A stretch of 64,000 nucleotides of DNA from CATQHD01 sp965243165 (lineage in GTDB: Bacteria > Actinomycetota > Acidimicrobiia > Spongiisociales > Spongiisociaceae): NCBI GenBank assembly GCA_965243165.1, contig OZ251535.1:496001-560000 (forward strand). The letters run 5' to 3'. The notes under the pieces were generated by a model. The model saw only the letters and a list, made by a program, of their open reading frames with translations, was not told where the DNA came from and did not search any database. How positions within the stretch are numbered: the first letter of the stretch is position 1; each line of letters begins with the position of its first letter. Of the stretch, positions 30,452 to 42,056 are shown piece after piece. The translations under genes were made by a program, and so were the position numbers.

Positions 30452-32198
30452 CCTCGTTCTCGGTTTCTTTTATCCGGCCCTCGCGATCGGCGATCTTTCT
30501 GAAGCCGCTCCTGATGATCTCCCGCTCTTCCTCGGAGGCCTGGTCGAAAAAACCTCGCGGCCAATCTTCGATCTTCCCGAAGGGTGACAGCTCCACTTCA
30601 CGGTAGGTGGTGATGCCGGTTTGGCTGTCCCGCTCGGCGAATACGATCTTGGACATAGACAACAGTTTGTCTTCGTCGCTGGTGTCTTCGGCGATCCGCC
30701 GGCGGAGGCGCGACACGATGTATTCGCTGTGGGTCTCGACGATCAGCTGCCTTCCCGACCGGACAGCGGCGATCAGGAAGTCGGCCAGCCGCTGCTGCAA
30801 GGCAGGGTGGAGGTGGAGCTCGGGTTGTTCTAGGAGGATCATGCTTCCCGGCTCTGAGAGCAGGCACAGCACCAGTACGGGCAGCAGCTGGCTGACGCCC
30901 ACGCCCACCGCATCAAGGGGCACCTCCTTGTTCAACCCCTCGCTTTCCACGTAGATGGTGTTGCCGAGCCTGGCTTCCTGCACCACTCGGATGGTCTGCA
31001 ACAAACCCAAGTGACGGCCCCACTCCTGCACCGCCTCTATCAAGGATATCTCGGACAGCTCGCCGTCGGGTGTAGGGGCCAAGACTCTTTCGCTTCCGAA
31101 GCGCTGGAGTACGGAGGCAGTGAACTCGCCGCTCTGGCCTATGTCGCCTGTCTGTCCAGGGGCAGCCCGCGGCGTGGGCTGATCAGGAGGTTCCCGTAAC
31201 GGCCCTAAATATTTGATATTGTTGTCGCATAGTTTATCCAAGTAGTGGGCACCTGCTGTGAGAATGTCATGATCCCTTGTTTCCAACACCAGCATGGGTA
31301 CTTCCTGTTCTTCGATCTCAAAATAGGAAGCTATCACAGGAATCAGGGGAAAAAAATTACTGACCTTCCCCGTTTTTATCAGTTCACATCCCAGATCAAT
31401 CAGTTCCGGTATTTCAGAGATTGCTTGTGGAAACTTAAAATCGGACATTTCTGCGATATTATCAAGAACACATTCGATCAAGTCCTTTCCTCCTTCTTTA
31501 TCCTTTGATAACCCCTCTTTGGGGTGGCCTATCAATTGAGTTATCAATTCTAAGGCTAAATCATTCGCGGTGATTTGTTGTATTATTGAAGTATTTGGTA
31601 GGGCACTTGATAGATTAATAATGTTGTTAATGTCCTCCTGGATTATTCTAAAATTCACTGGTTCATCTCCGTTTATATCGCCCAAACTAAAATATATACC
31701 CTGCAAAGCAGTAGATCCGGATTCCTCAGCTCCTAGATCAACTTCCCATCTTATAATTAATCTGTCTTCTATTGAGTTTTCTTGCCAAATCTTGATAGAC
31801 CAGTAATCGTGACAGGGACTACAATCTCCCCTTTCAGTACATTCATCAAACCGATGGTGATTATGATTATCATCAAGATAGGAATAAGGGATGCCCACGT
31901 CGAACCCTATTGAAATTGATTCCTCTTCCTTTGCCTGGATAGAGCGGACTTGTTCAATGTAGCCAACATTGATTGAATCACCGATGAAAAACGAACTGCC
32001 AGATGTTTTAGAGCGAGCGGCTTGTTGCATCAGGCGAACCGCTTGGAAGAGGCTGCTCTTGCCGGAAGAGTTCTCTCCGACGATCAGGGTCAGAGGTGCT
32101 AGGGATACGTCTTGGCTGACCACCGACTTGAAGTTGCGCAGGGTGATCTGGCTCAGGAACGGCGCTGAATGGGCTGCTGGGGTTGTTTCTTCGGTCAT
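30435..32198 (-). CDS. OLD/RecF-like ABC-type ATPase, copy 2, full length
   Basis: A 587-residue paralogue of the ATPase at 28011. Walker A is LIVGENSSGKSSL near residue 41, the Walker B region is SMILLEQPELHLHPALQQRL near 450 and the H-loop is VETHSEYIVSRLRRR. The central part (about 85-350; AT-rich DNA 31230-31960) differs from copy 1 and is longer, with a CTERGDCSPCHDY cysteine cluster. The extra C-terminal tail (ELSPFGKIEDWPRGFFDQAS to ENEDAADV) overlaps the next partner gene. RecF/OLD-type ATPases of this kind occur in many phage-defence operons with an effector subunit. Confidence 0.85.
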   Translation of the reverse strand: MTEETTPAAHSAPFLSQITLRNFKSVVSQDVSLAPLTLIVGENSSGKSSLFQAVRLMQQAARSKTSGSSFFIGDSINVGYIEQVRSIQAKEEESISIGFDVGIPYSYLDDNHNHHRFDECTERGDCSPCHDYWSIKIWQENSIEDRLIIRWEVDLGAEESGSTALQGIYFSLGDINGDEPVNFRIIQEDINNIINLSSALPNTSIIQQITANDLALELITQLIGHPKEGLSKDKEGGKDLIECVLDNIAEMSDFKFPQAISEIPELIDLGCELIKTGKVSNFFPLIPVIASYFEIEEQEVPMLVLETRDHDILTAGAHYLDKLCDNNIKYLGPLREPPDQPTPRAAPGQTGDIGQSGEFTASVLQRFGSERVLAPTPDGELSEISLIEAVQEWGRHLGLLQTIRVVQEARLGNTIYVESEGLNKEVPLDAVGVGVSQLLPVLVLCLLSEPGSMILLEQPELHLHPALQQRLADFLIAAVRSGRQLIVETHSEYIVSRLRRRIAEDTSDEDKLLSMSKIVFAERDSQTGITTYREVELSPFGKIEDWPRGFFDQASEEEREIIRSGFRKIADREGRIKETENEDAADV

Positions 32199-32209
32199 CG
32201 GGTGCCTCT

Positions 32210-33163
32210 CTAGATCGGAATTAGGATGTATTCGGTACGACGGCCCTCATATTGAAACGACCGGTATAGAGGCCGGGATTCGCCGCCTTCCTCCGCGACG
32301 GCGATCTTGACGAAGCCGGTTGACTCCAGGGCGTCGGCGACTGTAAGTCGCAACAGGTGTTCCTCTGTATCGTTGGCAACGTTGAGAGGGAGCGGGCAAC
32401 CGTTCGGCATCGGGGACTTCGCGGGGAGGTTGCTCGGATGGAAAAGCCGTTGGTAAGCCCGGAACCATTGACTATATTGACGATCCAGATTATCGACAGC
32501 CCAGTTGGTGCATCCGGGTGAAAATCCCTGAGTTCGGTGCTCCATTCGTTGGATAGTGTCCTTATCGGGGGGGAGTTTATCGTTCGAGGCGGCCAGCAGG
32601 CGCGGGTCGGCGAAGGGCAACTCGAAGTTTCTTTTCCAGCGCTTGGAGGTGCAGTCCTTGGCCAAGGATCCCATGTGTTCGGCTTCGGCGAGGAGGGTCG
32701 GCCAGCGCAGGTCCCATGGCTCGCGCAGGAGCGCAAGGCCCCGGTGTTTGTGATGGAACTCGTTCTCTTCCCCGGAGCGGCCGGCGCTCACCGCATCCAG
32801 TGCCTCGTCGGTCAGAGAGCCGATCCGGTGTTTGATTTGCACGTACCAGAGCCAGCCCGAGGCGTGGGTCATTACGGTGATCCGGTACGGCAGACCAGTG
32901 TCATCGGGGTTGAGAACGGGGTCAGTGTTGTCGGCCATCGGTGTCTCGTTGGTCACCAAGAGGCCCAAGAAACACCGCTGTTCAGGTTCGACGTCGTAGG
33001 CGAGCACCATCCGGTCCGCCGGTTCGCGTCCGTCCATCGAGGTTACGATCAAGAGGTCGCCTGTCTCTACGTCGTCAGGCGCGGGCGATTCCTCCCGCCA
33101 GGGGTATTCCGCCGGGTTGCGGTGTTCCAAGGCCCTCGTGAGCCAATCAGGCATCGGCGGCAT
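32210..33163 (-). CDS. Unknown partner protein of the ATPase, copy 2
   Basis: A 317-residue paralogue of the protein at 29507, sharing MPPMxDWLTxAL, VTSMDGREPADRM, GLLVTNETPM, LLREPWDLRWPTLLAEAEHM, KDCTSKRW, GFSPGCTNWA, NGCPLPL and the ending STGFVKIAVAEEG/EGRRTEYILIPI. The ATG at 33163 matches the start of copy 1 and overlaps the end of the sigma-like gene by 17 bases, the same overlap as between ATPase copy 2 and partner copy 1. No catalytic motif is evident. Confidence 0.7.
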   Translation of the reverse strand: MPPMPDWLTRALEHRNPAEYPWREESPAPDDVETGDLLIVTSMDGREPADRMVLAYDVEPEQRCFLGLLVTNETPMADNTDPVLNPDDTGLPYRITVMTHASGWLWYVQIKHRIGSLTDEALDAVSAGRSGEENEFHHKHRGLALLREPWDLRWPTLLAEAEHMGSLAKDCTSKRWKRNFELPFADPRLLAASNDKLPPDKDTIQRMEHRTQGFSPGCTNWAVDNLDRQYSQWFRAYQRLFHPSNLPAKSPMPNGCPLPLNVANDTEEHLLRLTVADALESTGFVKIAVAEEGGESRPLYRSFQYEGRRTEYILIPI

Positions 33164-34118
33164 CCTCGTTCCCACGTAGGGCGATGGACAGGGCGATCTC
33201 GTCCATCAGCATATTTTGTCCTTTCTCATTGAGGCCCTCCGCCGCGGTGCGTATGCGGTTGCGGATTCTGCGCTGGTGTTTGAGCAACGTCGGCCGGCTG
33301 ATGCCGATGCGCTTGGCTACCTCTGAGTAGGCGAGCCCTCTCAGATATCCGCGCAGGGCTTGGGCTTCCACTTCAGACAAGCCCGACGTGATCTGGGAGG
33401 CAGCCGCCCGCACCTCGACGATCTGGCTCGGTTCCATGCTCTCTGCGGCCGCGCCGCCGCCCGTCTCCTCTAGTTCAAGGACGGCAGGAATCCATTCTGT
33501 CAAAATCGATTCGAAAATCTTGCCCAGGTCGCGGGCGGCGACCCCTCCCGCGGGCGCTTCGCTGAGAACTATGCCGAGGAGCGCCCTGAGCCCTTCGTCC
33601 GAGTAGACCGAGGGGGCGCGCTCGGCGCGGCCAGGCCGGCGGCGGGGGACCAGGCGCGCTTGATCCGTTACATGACGAACCTCCTGGTCGGTGAGGGGCC
33701 GGTAGGGTTGGAGGGCGCCGGCCAGACGGAACACCTTGCGTCCGGCGGCGGCCGCCGTTTCGACTCCCTCCGAGTGCGCCAGGCGCCGCCCGGCCCGGTC
33801 TAGGAGGTTGTCGACCACCGTACGCACCCTCCGGCGCGCCAGGGTGATCTTCACCTGCCGGTTCAGGAGGGCCCGCCAGTGGGAGAGGTTGGAAGCCATG
33901 TCGAAGAGGTAGGCGAGCTGCTGTTCCCTCAAGAGTCGTTCGAGCACCACGTCCTGCACCAGCTCCTCCACCGCGTCGCGGTTCCAAGCCTGGGATCGGG
34001 CGTACACGGCCGGCGGGTAGCGGCGAGCCTGGGAAGCGCATGCCCGGCGAACCTCCTCCAAGATGGCGCCGCCGATGACCTGGGCCTCGTATTCGCTCCG
34101 CAGCTCTGGGAGGGTCAT
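33147..34118 (-). CDS. Sigma-like / HTH regulator heading the ATPase modules
   Basis: A 323-residue protein. The N-terminal half has a sigma-70 region 2-like helical part (DAVEELVQDVVLERLLREQQ, LARRRVRTVVDNLLDRA); the C-terminus has a sigma region 4/LuxR-type helix-turn-helix, LSEVEAQALRGYLRGLAYSE followed by VAKRIGISRPTLLKHQRRIR. It is longer than usual ECF sigma factors and the middle is unlike them. The start at 34118 overlaps the stop of the small gene upstream (ATGA), and its end NEDAADA overlaps the first partner gene. It may regulate the operon or act as a DNA-bound component. Confidence 0.7.
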   Translation of the reverse strand: MTLPELRSEYEAQVIGGAILEEVRRACASQARRYPPAVYARSQAWNRDAVEELVQDVVLERLLREQQLAYLFDMASNLSHWRALLNRQVKITLARRRVRTVVDNLLDRAGRRLAHSEGVETAAAAGRKVFRLAGALQPYRPLTDQEVRHVTDQARLVPRRRPGRAERAPSVYSDEGLRALLGIVLSEAPAGGVAARDLGKIFESILTEWIPAVLELEETGGGAAAESMEPSQIVEVRAAASQITSGLSEVEAQALRGYLRGLAYSEVAKRIGISRPTLLKHQRRIRNRIRTAAEGLNEKGQNMLMDEIALSIALRGNEDAADA

Positions 34119-34525
34119 CTTTTCTGCCCCCTCCGCCTTGGGCGGCCGCGCTTCAGCTTGAGGTGATCTTTCGCGAGCTTCATGACGCATTCAACGAGAT
34201 CTAGGTCCGGTTCCCAGCACGACCGACGGTCAGCCGTGAGTTTGGAGGAGGGTATTTCTCTGACCACATCGTGTCGGATCCACCCTTCGCGGTCGATTCG
34301 GCAACCGGGTGTGTCGCATCTCCCCTTGTGCGGCGGGTGACGGGTGCCCCCGTGCCGCCCGTAGGATTGGGTGGATCGCAGTACGCACGGAAGACCGAAG
34401 GCGTTCGCGGGCTTAGAACCGACGACTATCCAACGGTGTTCCTTCTCGGCTGGCGCGTACTTGTCCACCCGCGCGGCGCTCTGCGGCAAGCAGAACCAGT
34501 CTCCGGCCCCGATTTCGATGGACAT
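34115..34525 (-). CDS. Small basic protein of unknown function, possibly MazF/PemK-like
   Basis: A 136-residue protein beginning MSIEIGAGDWFCLPQSAARV, with HRWIVVGSKPANAFGLPCVL, HKGRCDTPGC, WIRHDVVREIPSSKL and a very basic tail (KLKRGRPRRRGQKR). The order of a short strand, a VVVG-like strand, an R-S-T strand and an H-x-x-K segment loosely resembles MazF/PemK-type toxins, but the match is weak. It is the first gene of the regulator/partner/ATPase operon. ATG at 34525 was preferred over a TTG at 34561. Confidence 0.5.
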   Translation of the reverse strand: MSIEIGAGDWFCLPQSAARVDKYAPAEKEHRWIVVGSKPANAFGLPCVLRSTQSYGRHGGTRHPPHKGRCDTPGCRIDREGWIRHDVVREIPSSKLTADRRSCWEPDLDLVECVMKLAKDHLKLKRGRPRRRGQKR

Positions 34526-34845
34526 CGACTCCAAGATATCCACAGAGCGGCGGCGGCGCAACCGGCTGGCCCGACGGGAACCTGCGGCGGCCGCCCCTCG
34601 GTGGGGGCGACTGGGTTGACGGCCGCGAGGGCCCGCGTGTAAGATCGGGGCCGGGTGCTGGCGCGGGCTGAGAAGTCGCCCGGCTCAACCAGCTTCCCGG
34701 GATTCCATGAGGGGAAAGAGGTCCTGCAACGGGCGCGGTGCTGATCCACGCGGGAGAACTCGAGGCGATGGTCTCGTGCTCTTGTTGGAGTTGACCGACC
34801 CTGAAGGCAACCCCCTCGTTATTTGGATCGGAGGATAGTACGCGT
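34526..34845. promoter_or_regulatory. Divergent intergenic region
   Basis: About 320 bases between the minus-strand ATPase operon and the plus-strand DUF262 gene. It should hold the promoters of both. I see a GGAGGATAG ribosome binding site just before 34846 and a short frame ending there (GTG..., ELTDPEGNPLVIWIGG, stop at about 34839), which may be a leader peptide or chance. No tRNA or clear terminator is visible. Confidence 0.4.
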
Positions 34846-36642
34846 ATGGGCTTCCAAGCTCCCATCACCATTTATCGAGCCCTCAACCACATACGGGAAG
34901 CCAAATATGTGCTTCCGGGTATTCAGCGCGAGTTCGTATGGAGTGCTAACCAGATAACAAGTCTGTTTGACTCACTGATGAGCGACTATCCAATCGGAAG
35001 TTTTTTGTTTTGGAATGTTGATAAGGACCACTGCAGAGATTATACTTTCTACCGCTTTTTAGACGAGTACCACCAGAAGAACAGGCGTCACAATACGCTA
35101 ATCAATTTGACAGGGAAAGAGAGTATTACTGCTATCCTTGATGGGCAACAGCGCCTTACGTCTCTCTATGTAGGTCTTTTGGGAAGCTATACTTATAAAA
35201 TCCCTCGTCTATGGTGGAATAATCCTAAAGCCTTTCCGTATCGGCAACTCTATCTTAATCTTTTACAGCCTGTATCTGAAGAGAAAATAGGGCTTAAATA
35301 TGACTTTCGATTTCTTACCCAGAAAGATGTTGTTCAGAGTAAGGGAGTTGTTTATTGGTTTCCTGTCAAAAAGATTATGGAATTCAAAGATATAATGGAT
35401 ATTATTGACTATCTTCGTGATCACGATCTGCTTGCTTGTAAGGACTTACCTGATCCTAAATATCCCCTGGAATGTCTATCTAAGTTGCATGAAATGATAT
35501 ATACAAAATTGTTGATAAATTACTATCAAATTGAAGACCAAGATTTGGACAAAGTTTTGAATATTTTTATACGAGTAAATAGCGGCGGAACTCAACTCAG
35601 TTACTCCGACCTCCTATTGAGTATTGCCACGTCACAATGGACCAGCATTAATGCTCGCCAGGCAATCCATGATCTTGTTGATGATTTGAATCAGACAGGC
35701 TCAGGATTTAATCTAAGCAAGGATTTTGTTCTTAAATCCTGTCTGGTACTTGCTGATATTTCCAATATAGGATTCAGGGTCAATAATTTTACCCGTGAAA
35801 ATAGCCAGAAGATTGAAGCAAGTTGGGCGCAGATAGCTGACTCATTGAGGGCGGCGGTTCAGCTTGTCTCTCGCTTTGGTTATGACCGCCGTACATTGAG
35901 GGCCAACAACGTCTTAATCCCTATCGCTTACTATCTTCATACTCGGCATATAACTGAGGATGATATTGTAGGCAACCAATATGCCGAAGATCGGAAAGCC
36001 ATCTTCAATTGGATGACCCGAGCGTTACTTAAGGCAGGTACTTTCGGCAGTGGATTGGACACTACTCTCCGAACAGCTCGGTCAACAATCCAGGCTAACT
36101 CTTTCTCCTCCTTTCCCAAGCAGGAGTTAGACAAGGCATTTGCTAGAATCGGCAAACCTCTTCGATTCGAGCAGGAAGAAATAGAAGATTTAATTGATCA
36201 TAACTATGGCAATGCGACGACCTTCTCAGTGCTCACCTTACTATACCCGGGTGTTGATTTGGCTAACAACTTCCACGTAGATCATATATATCCCCGGTCG
36301 CGCTTCACCCAGAAAAAATTGGACAAGGATAGTGTTCCCAATGACGAGATAGTTGCCTTTTTAGAATACCGAGATCGAATTGCTAATCTTCAGCTTCTCG
36401 AGGGAATACAGAACCTGGAAAAGTCAGCGAAGATGCCTTCCCAATGGCTACAGGAACACTTTACTGATCAAGCCGACTTGGATGGATGGAAGCGCCGTAA
36501 TTTTACGGACGAGGTACCCGAGGAGATGAGAGGATTTCTTGATTTCTATGAATCCAGGCGTGAGAAGATGAAGATTCGTCTGGCGCAAATCCTCGAGGTA
36601 TCACTTGCGGATGATTCCCGCGCTGAGGGAGGAAGCGGGTAG
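34846..36642 (+). CDS. DUF262/DUF1524 protein, GmrSD-like predicted restriction nuclease
   Basis: A 598-residue protein. The N-terminal DUF262 (ParB/Srx-like NTPase) part contains LPGIQREFVWSANQITSLFD, SDYPIGSFLFW and the motif ILDGQQRLTSLYVGL near residue 98; IFIRVNSGGTQLSYSDLLLS near 240 is also typical. The C-terminal DUF1524 HNH-like nuclease is visible as NNFHVDHIYPRSRF near residue 480 and DRIANLQLLEG. GmrSD proteins cleave modified (for example glucosylated hydroxymethylcytosine) phage DNA using NTP, so a defence role is likely. The gene is markedly AT-rich compared with neighbours, which suggests horizontal transfer. Confidence 0.88.
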   Translation: MGFQAPITIYRALNHIREAKYVLPGIQREFVWSANQITSLFDSLMSDYPIGSFLFWNVDKDHCRDYTFYRFLDEYHQKNRRHNTLINLTGKESITAILDGQQRLTSLYVGLLGSYTYKIPRLWWNNPKAFPYRQLYLNLLQPVSEEKIGLKYDFRFLTQKDVVQSKGVVYWFPVKKIMEFKDIMDIIDYLRDHDLLACKDLPDPKYPLECLSKLHEMIYTKLLINYYQIEDQDLDKVLNIFIRVNSGGTQLSYSDLLLSIATSQWTSINARQAIHDLVDDLNQTGSGFNLSKDFVLKSCLVLADISNIGFRVNNFTRENSQKIEASWAQIADSLRAAVQLVSRFGYDRRTLRANNVLIPIAYYLHTRHITEDDIVGNQYAEDRKAIFNWMTRALLKAGTFGSGLDTTLRTARSTIQANSFSSFPKQELDKAFARIGKPLRFEQEEIEDLIDHNYGNATTFSVLTLLYPGVDLANNFHVDHIYPRSRFTQKKLDKDSVPNDEIVAFLEYRDRIANLQLLEGIQNLEKSAKMPSQWLQEHFTDQADLDGWKRRNFTDEVPEEMRGFLDFYESRREKMKIRLAQILEVSLADDSRAEGGSG

Positions 36643-36724
36643 GTGATAGCTTGCGCCGCGAGGGCGGCGTGTAGATTCAGGGTGGATAGCCGGGTGGAAG
36701 GTTGCCCGGAGGGAGGCTGACCTC

Positions 36725-37951
36725 ATGTTCGCCTTGGGTCTGAAGTGCACCAGCTGCGGCGCTGAATACGATTTGGGTGCCTACTTCTTTGGTTGCCCCG
36801 GTTGCGGGGCGGCTCTCGAGGTGGTCTATGACGAGGAGGCGGCCGGCTCGGCCGTGTCTCTGGAGAAGTGGGAGCGCCGTCCGGCCACTGTGTGGCGCTA
36901 CGCCGAGTTGCTGCCGGTGCGGGCGGGGGGAGAGCAGATCACGCTGGGCGAGGGCGGCGCTCCGTTGGTGCGGCTTCCCCCGTCCGGCCGGAATCCGCTT
37001 CGGTTCCTCTATCTGCAGAACGAGACCGTCAACCCCACCTTCTCCTTCAAGGACCGCTTCAATACGGCGGCGGTCTCGATGGCCCGCCAGCTCGGATACG
37101 ACCGGGTGGTGTGTTCCACCACCGGCAACCACGGCATGAGCGCCGCCGCCTACGCGGCGCGGGCGGGGATGCGTTGCGTGGTGCTGGCCGATCCCCGCGC
37201 CCCCGCCGGCCAGCGGGACTGGATGCGGCTGTTCGGGGCAACCGTGGCGATGGCGATGAACCGCAAGCCGCCGCTGCGGGCCTTCGTGGAGGAGCACGGG
37301 TGGTATCCGTCCACCTACATGACCCCCATGCCGGCGGCCACTCCCTACGGGGTGGAGGGGTACAAGACCATGGCTTACGATGCGGTGATGGCCTTGGGGC
37401 GGGCGCCGGACCACTACCTGTTTCCGGTGGCGGCCGGGGACGGGCTGTACGGGCCGTGGAAGGGCTTTCAGGAGCTGCACCGCCTCGGCCTGATCGATTC
37501 CCTCCCCAAGGTGCACGGGGTGCAGGCGGCCGGATGCGACCCCGTCGTCCAAGCGGTGGAGCAAGGGCTGGAGGAGGTGCCCGTCCACCCCGCCCCCGGC
37601 ACGGCGGCCCTCTCCATCGCCGACGCCACCGGGGGTCGGATCACGCTGCAGGCGATCCGAGATTCCGGAGGGACGGCGGCGGCGGTGACCGACGAGGCCA
37701 TCTTCGAGGCGCTGCGGGGGGCGGCGCAGGCGGGGGTGAGCGCCGAGCCGGCCTCGGCCGCCGCCCTGGCCGGGGCTTGGGAGCTGGCCCGCCGAGGGGT
37801 GATCCAGCCCGGCGACCTGACGGTGTGCTGCATCACGGGGGCGGGGGCCAAATGGCCGGAGGAGGTTTCGCCGCTGGCGCCCGGCGAGGAGCTGGTGGAT
37901 CCAGGGCCGGCCGTGTTCGAGCGTCTGATGGCCGGAGAGCCGCTGGCCTGA
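36725..37951 (+). CDS. Threonine synthase-like PLP-dependent enzyme (fold type II)
   Basis: A 408-residue enzyme. An N-terminal zinc-ribbon-like segment, LKCTSCGAEYDLGAYFFGCP with CGAALEV, is common in archaeal/actinobacterial threonine synthases. The PLP lysine lies in NPTFSFKDRFN near residue 105, STTGNHGMSAAAYAARAGM near 138 is the phosphate/substrate loop, and VCCITGAGAKWPEE is near the C-terminus. It probably catalyses a beta/gamma replacement such as O-phosphohomoserine to threonine, but pathway-specific residues cannot be judged and it may be a related lyase. The gene stands alone with a GGAGG site before the ATG. Confidence 0.85.
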   Translation: MFALGLKCTSCGAEYDLGAYFFGCPGCGAALEVVYDEEAAGSAVSLEKWERRPATVWRYAELLPVRAGGEQITLGEGGAPLVRLPPSGRNPLRFLYLQNETVNPTFSFKDRFNTAAVSMARQLGYDRVVCSTTGNHGMSAAAYAARAGMRCVVLADPRAPAGQRDWMRLFGATVAMAMNRKPPLRAFVEEHGWYPSTYMTPMPAATPYGVEGYKTMAYDAVMALGRAPDHYLFPVAAGDGLYGPWKGFQELHRLGLIDSLPKVHGVQAAGCDPVVQAVEQGLEEVPVHPAPGTAALSIADATGGRITLQAIRDSGGTAAAVTDEAIFEALRGAAQAGVSAEPASAAALAGAWELARRGVIQPGDLTVCCITGAGAKWPEEVSPLAPGEELVDPGPAVFERLMAGEPLA

Positions 37952-37985
37952 CTCCGGTCAGCGCCGCCCCCGTCCGACCAGAGGT

Positions 37986-38261
37986 TCACTCCGAGAAGGC
38001 GGCGGCTATTTCTTGGCCGCATTCGGCTTCTATGGCGTCCATCACCGGCCCGTGGCGGGAGGCGTCTTGGAGGATGCCCGACACCCGGCCGGCGGTTGCG
38101 TTCGGGCTTCTCACTTGGCGGCACACTTCCCAGACCAGGTATTCGAGATCGCCGGCGGCGGGGAGTTCGTCCGCCGGGGGGCGCCCCCCGCCGCAGGCAG
38201 AACCGGCCGTTACCGCCGCCAACAGCACTGCCGCCGTCCGCCTCTGGATGCGGTTTCTCAT
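37986..38261 (-). CDS. Small putative lipoprotein
   Basis: A 91-residue product with a basic N-terminus, a hydrophobic stretch (AAVLLAAVTAGSAC) and a lipobox-like AGSAC, so it may be lipid-anchored. The remainder contains VWEVCRQV and a second cysteine (EAECGQEI) that could form a disulfide. It follows clpB by 17 bases on the same strand. Family not recognised. Confidence 0.55.
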   Translation of the reverse strand: MRNRIQRRTAAVLLAAVTAGSACGGGRPPADELPAAGDLEYLVWEVCRQVRSPNATAGRVSGILQDASRHGPVMDAIEAECGQEIAAAFSE

Positions 38262-38278
38262 CCGGCCCGAAGCGCGCT

Positions 38279-40861
<2,583 letters not shown>

Positions 40862-41087
40862 GGGCGGTCTTCGCTCCTTCCGGGATTGGCGTGCGTTCTC
40901 TACCCGTTACAACGCCGATCCTCCTAGTATCATTCCATAAAACCTGAGTCCTATCATATCAGATTCTGCCGGGGCAAGGGGAGGCGCGCCGCTCGTTGCA
41001 GGCCCCGGCGGAGCGGGAAAGGCCCGGCCTGCGGCGGGGCGGGCTGTAAGGTCGCGCCCCCCGGCGGCGGACAGAGGAGGATCGATC

Positions 41088-41273
41088 GTGCACTGCGCTT
41101 GGTGCGGCCGACCGCTCGGGTACGTCCACGGCCACGCCGCTTGCCTGGATGGAGGCTGCTCCCTGTTCGGCCTCAACCAGGCGGAGTGCTGCAGCGGAGA
41201 GACCATGGAGACAGGCGGCGCGCCCCCTCCGGCGGCCGCTCCGCGCCCCTCCCGGAGAACGGAAGGGCTGTAA
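41088..41273 (+). CDS. Small Cys-rich zinc-binding-like protein
   Basis: A GTG at 41088, preceded by GAGGAGGATC, opens a 61-residue frame: VHCAWCGRPLGYVHGHAACL, then GGCSLFGLNQAECCSGET. The CxxC, His and later Cys residues suggest a single zinc site. The disordered C-terminus is Pro/Ala-rich. Function unknown; divergent from clpB. Confidence 0.65.
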   Translation: MHCAWCGRPLGYVHGHAACLDGGCSLFGLNQAECCSGETMETGGAPPPAAAPRPSRRTEGL

Positions 41274-41333
41274 CAGATCAACCGGCTGCCGGGGCAGATA
41301 TTCGTCGATGCGGCGGCGGGGTTCGGCTTCCGA

Positions 41334-42047
41334 TTACTCCCGCCCCGCCGCAAACGGATCGTGCCGGGGGAAGATGTTGTTGACCTGCAGCCAGTGTTTG
41401 CCCCGGAACTCTCTGGTCAACCCGACCGAGATCAGACAGCCATCGAGCTTCCCCTGTAGTCGTTCAATGTTGTCGGCGGCGGGAGTTCGATGATCTTTCT
41501 CCCATATTCTCAGGTCGGTTACTTTCAGCGCAATGGAGCCCAGGTCGGGATCCTCGAACCGAAAGCGAACCTCGGTGTCTCCCATGTAATCCCTCTCCAC
41601 TAATTCAGCGTTGGATGGACTGATAACACCCAGCGATGCCCTTCCCTGGCCTGGAGGGACGAAGGCCGACAGCTTGCTCGGTCTCGCCTGGAGTTCGGGT
41701 CCAAAGATAGACCGAAGAGAATACTTGGCTGACTCATTCATTATGTTGCCAAACCTCTCGGCCTGGAGATGCTTTATCAAGTTCGCTTGTTTGGGATTGA
41801 AGATCACATCTTCCACTTCTGGCGGCGATGGGTTGGGTTGAACCTTGCCCAGATCAACCAACCCTCCTAGCTTGAAGGGGCCTCCGTTGCTGGTGAGCAG
41901 GGCGCGTTTCAGTTGTACTTGGCCGCCGGTTTGCTGTGGGTCCAGTACCGGACGTATATGTTTACTATGTTTACCATCTTTGCCGATACCGGCAACACAA
42001 ATGTATCCAGCACTCATTCTTGTCAAGTGGTTGATAAGAATTTGCAT
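41334..42047 (-). CDS. Dual-OB-domain (DuOB-like) protein
   Basis: A 237-residue protein starting MQILINHLTRMSAGYICVAG, with GKHSKHIRPV near residue 28, VEDVIFNP near 80 and the ending ISVGLTREFRGKHWLQVNNI. The beginning and the end (LTRxFRGKHWLQVNNIFP) match what I know of dual OB-fold proteins found beside DUF488 genes in accessory islands. OB folds suggest binding of nucleic acid or nucleotides. It is 9 bases from the DUF488 gene upstream, in a three-gene operon with two DUF488 proteins. Confidence 0.65.
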   Translation of the reverse strand: MQILINHLTRMSAGYICVAGIGKDGKHSKHIRPVLDPQQTGGQVQLKRALLTSNGGPFKLGGLVDLGKVQPNPSPPEVEDVIFNPKQANLIKHLQAERFGNIMNESAKYSLRSIFGPELQARPSKLSAFVPPGQGRASLGVISPSNAELVERDYMGDTEVRFRFEDPDLGSIALKVTDLRIWEKDHRTPAADNIERLQGKLDGCLISVGLTREFRGKHWLQVNNIFPRHDPFAAGRE

Positions 42048-42056
42048 TGTTCCTCC

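Noticed and set aside
40862..41087. HspR/HAIR operator in front of clpB
   Set aside because: The region is AT-richer and includes a TATGAT-like box, but no convincing CTTGAGT-N7-ACTCAAG inverted repeat was found.
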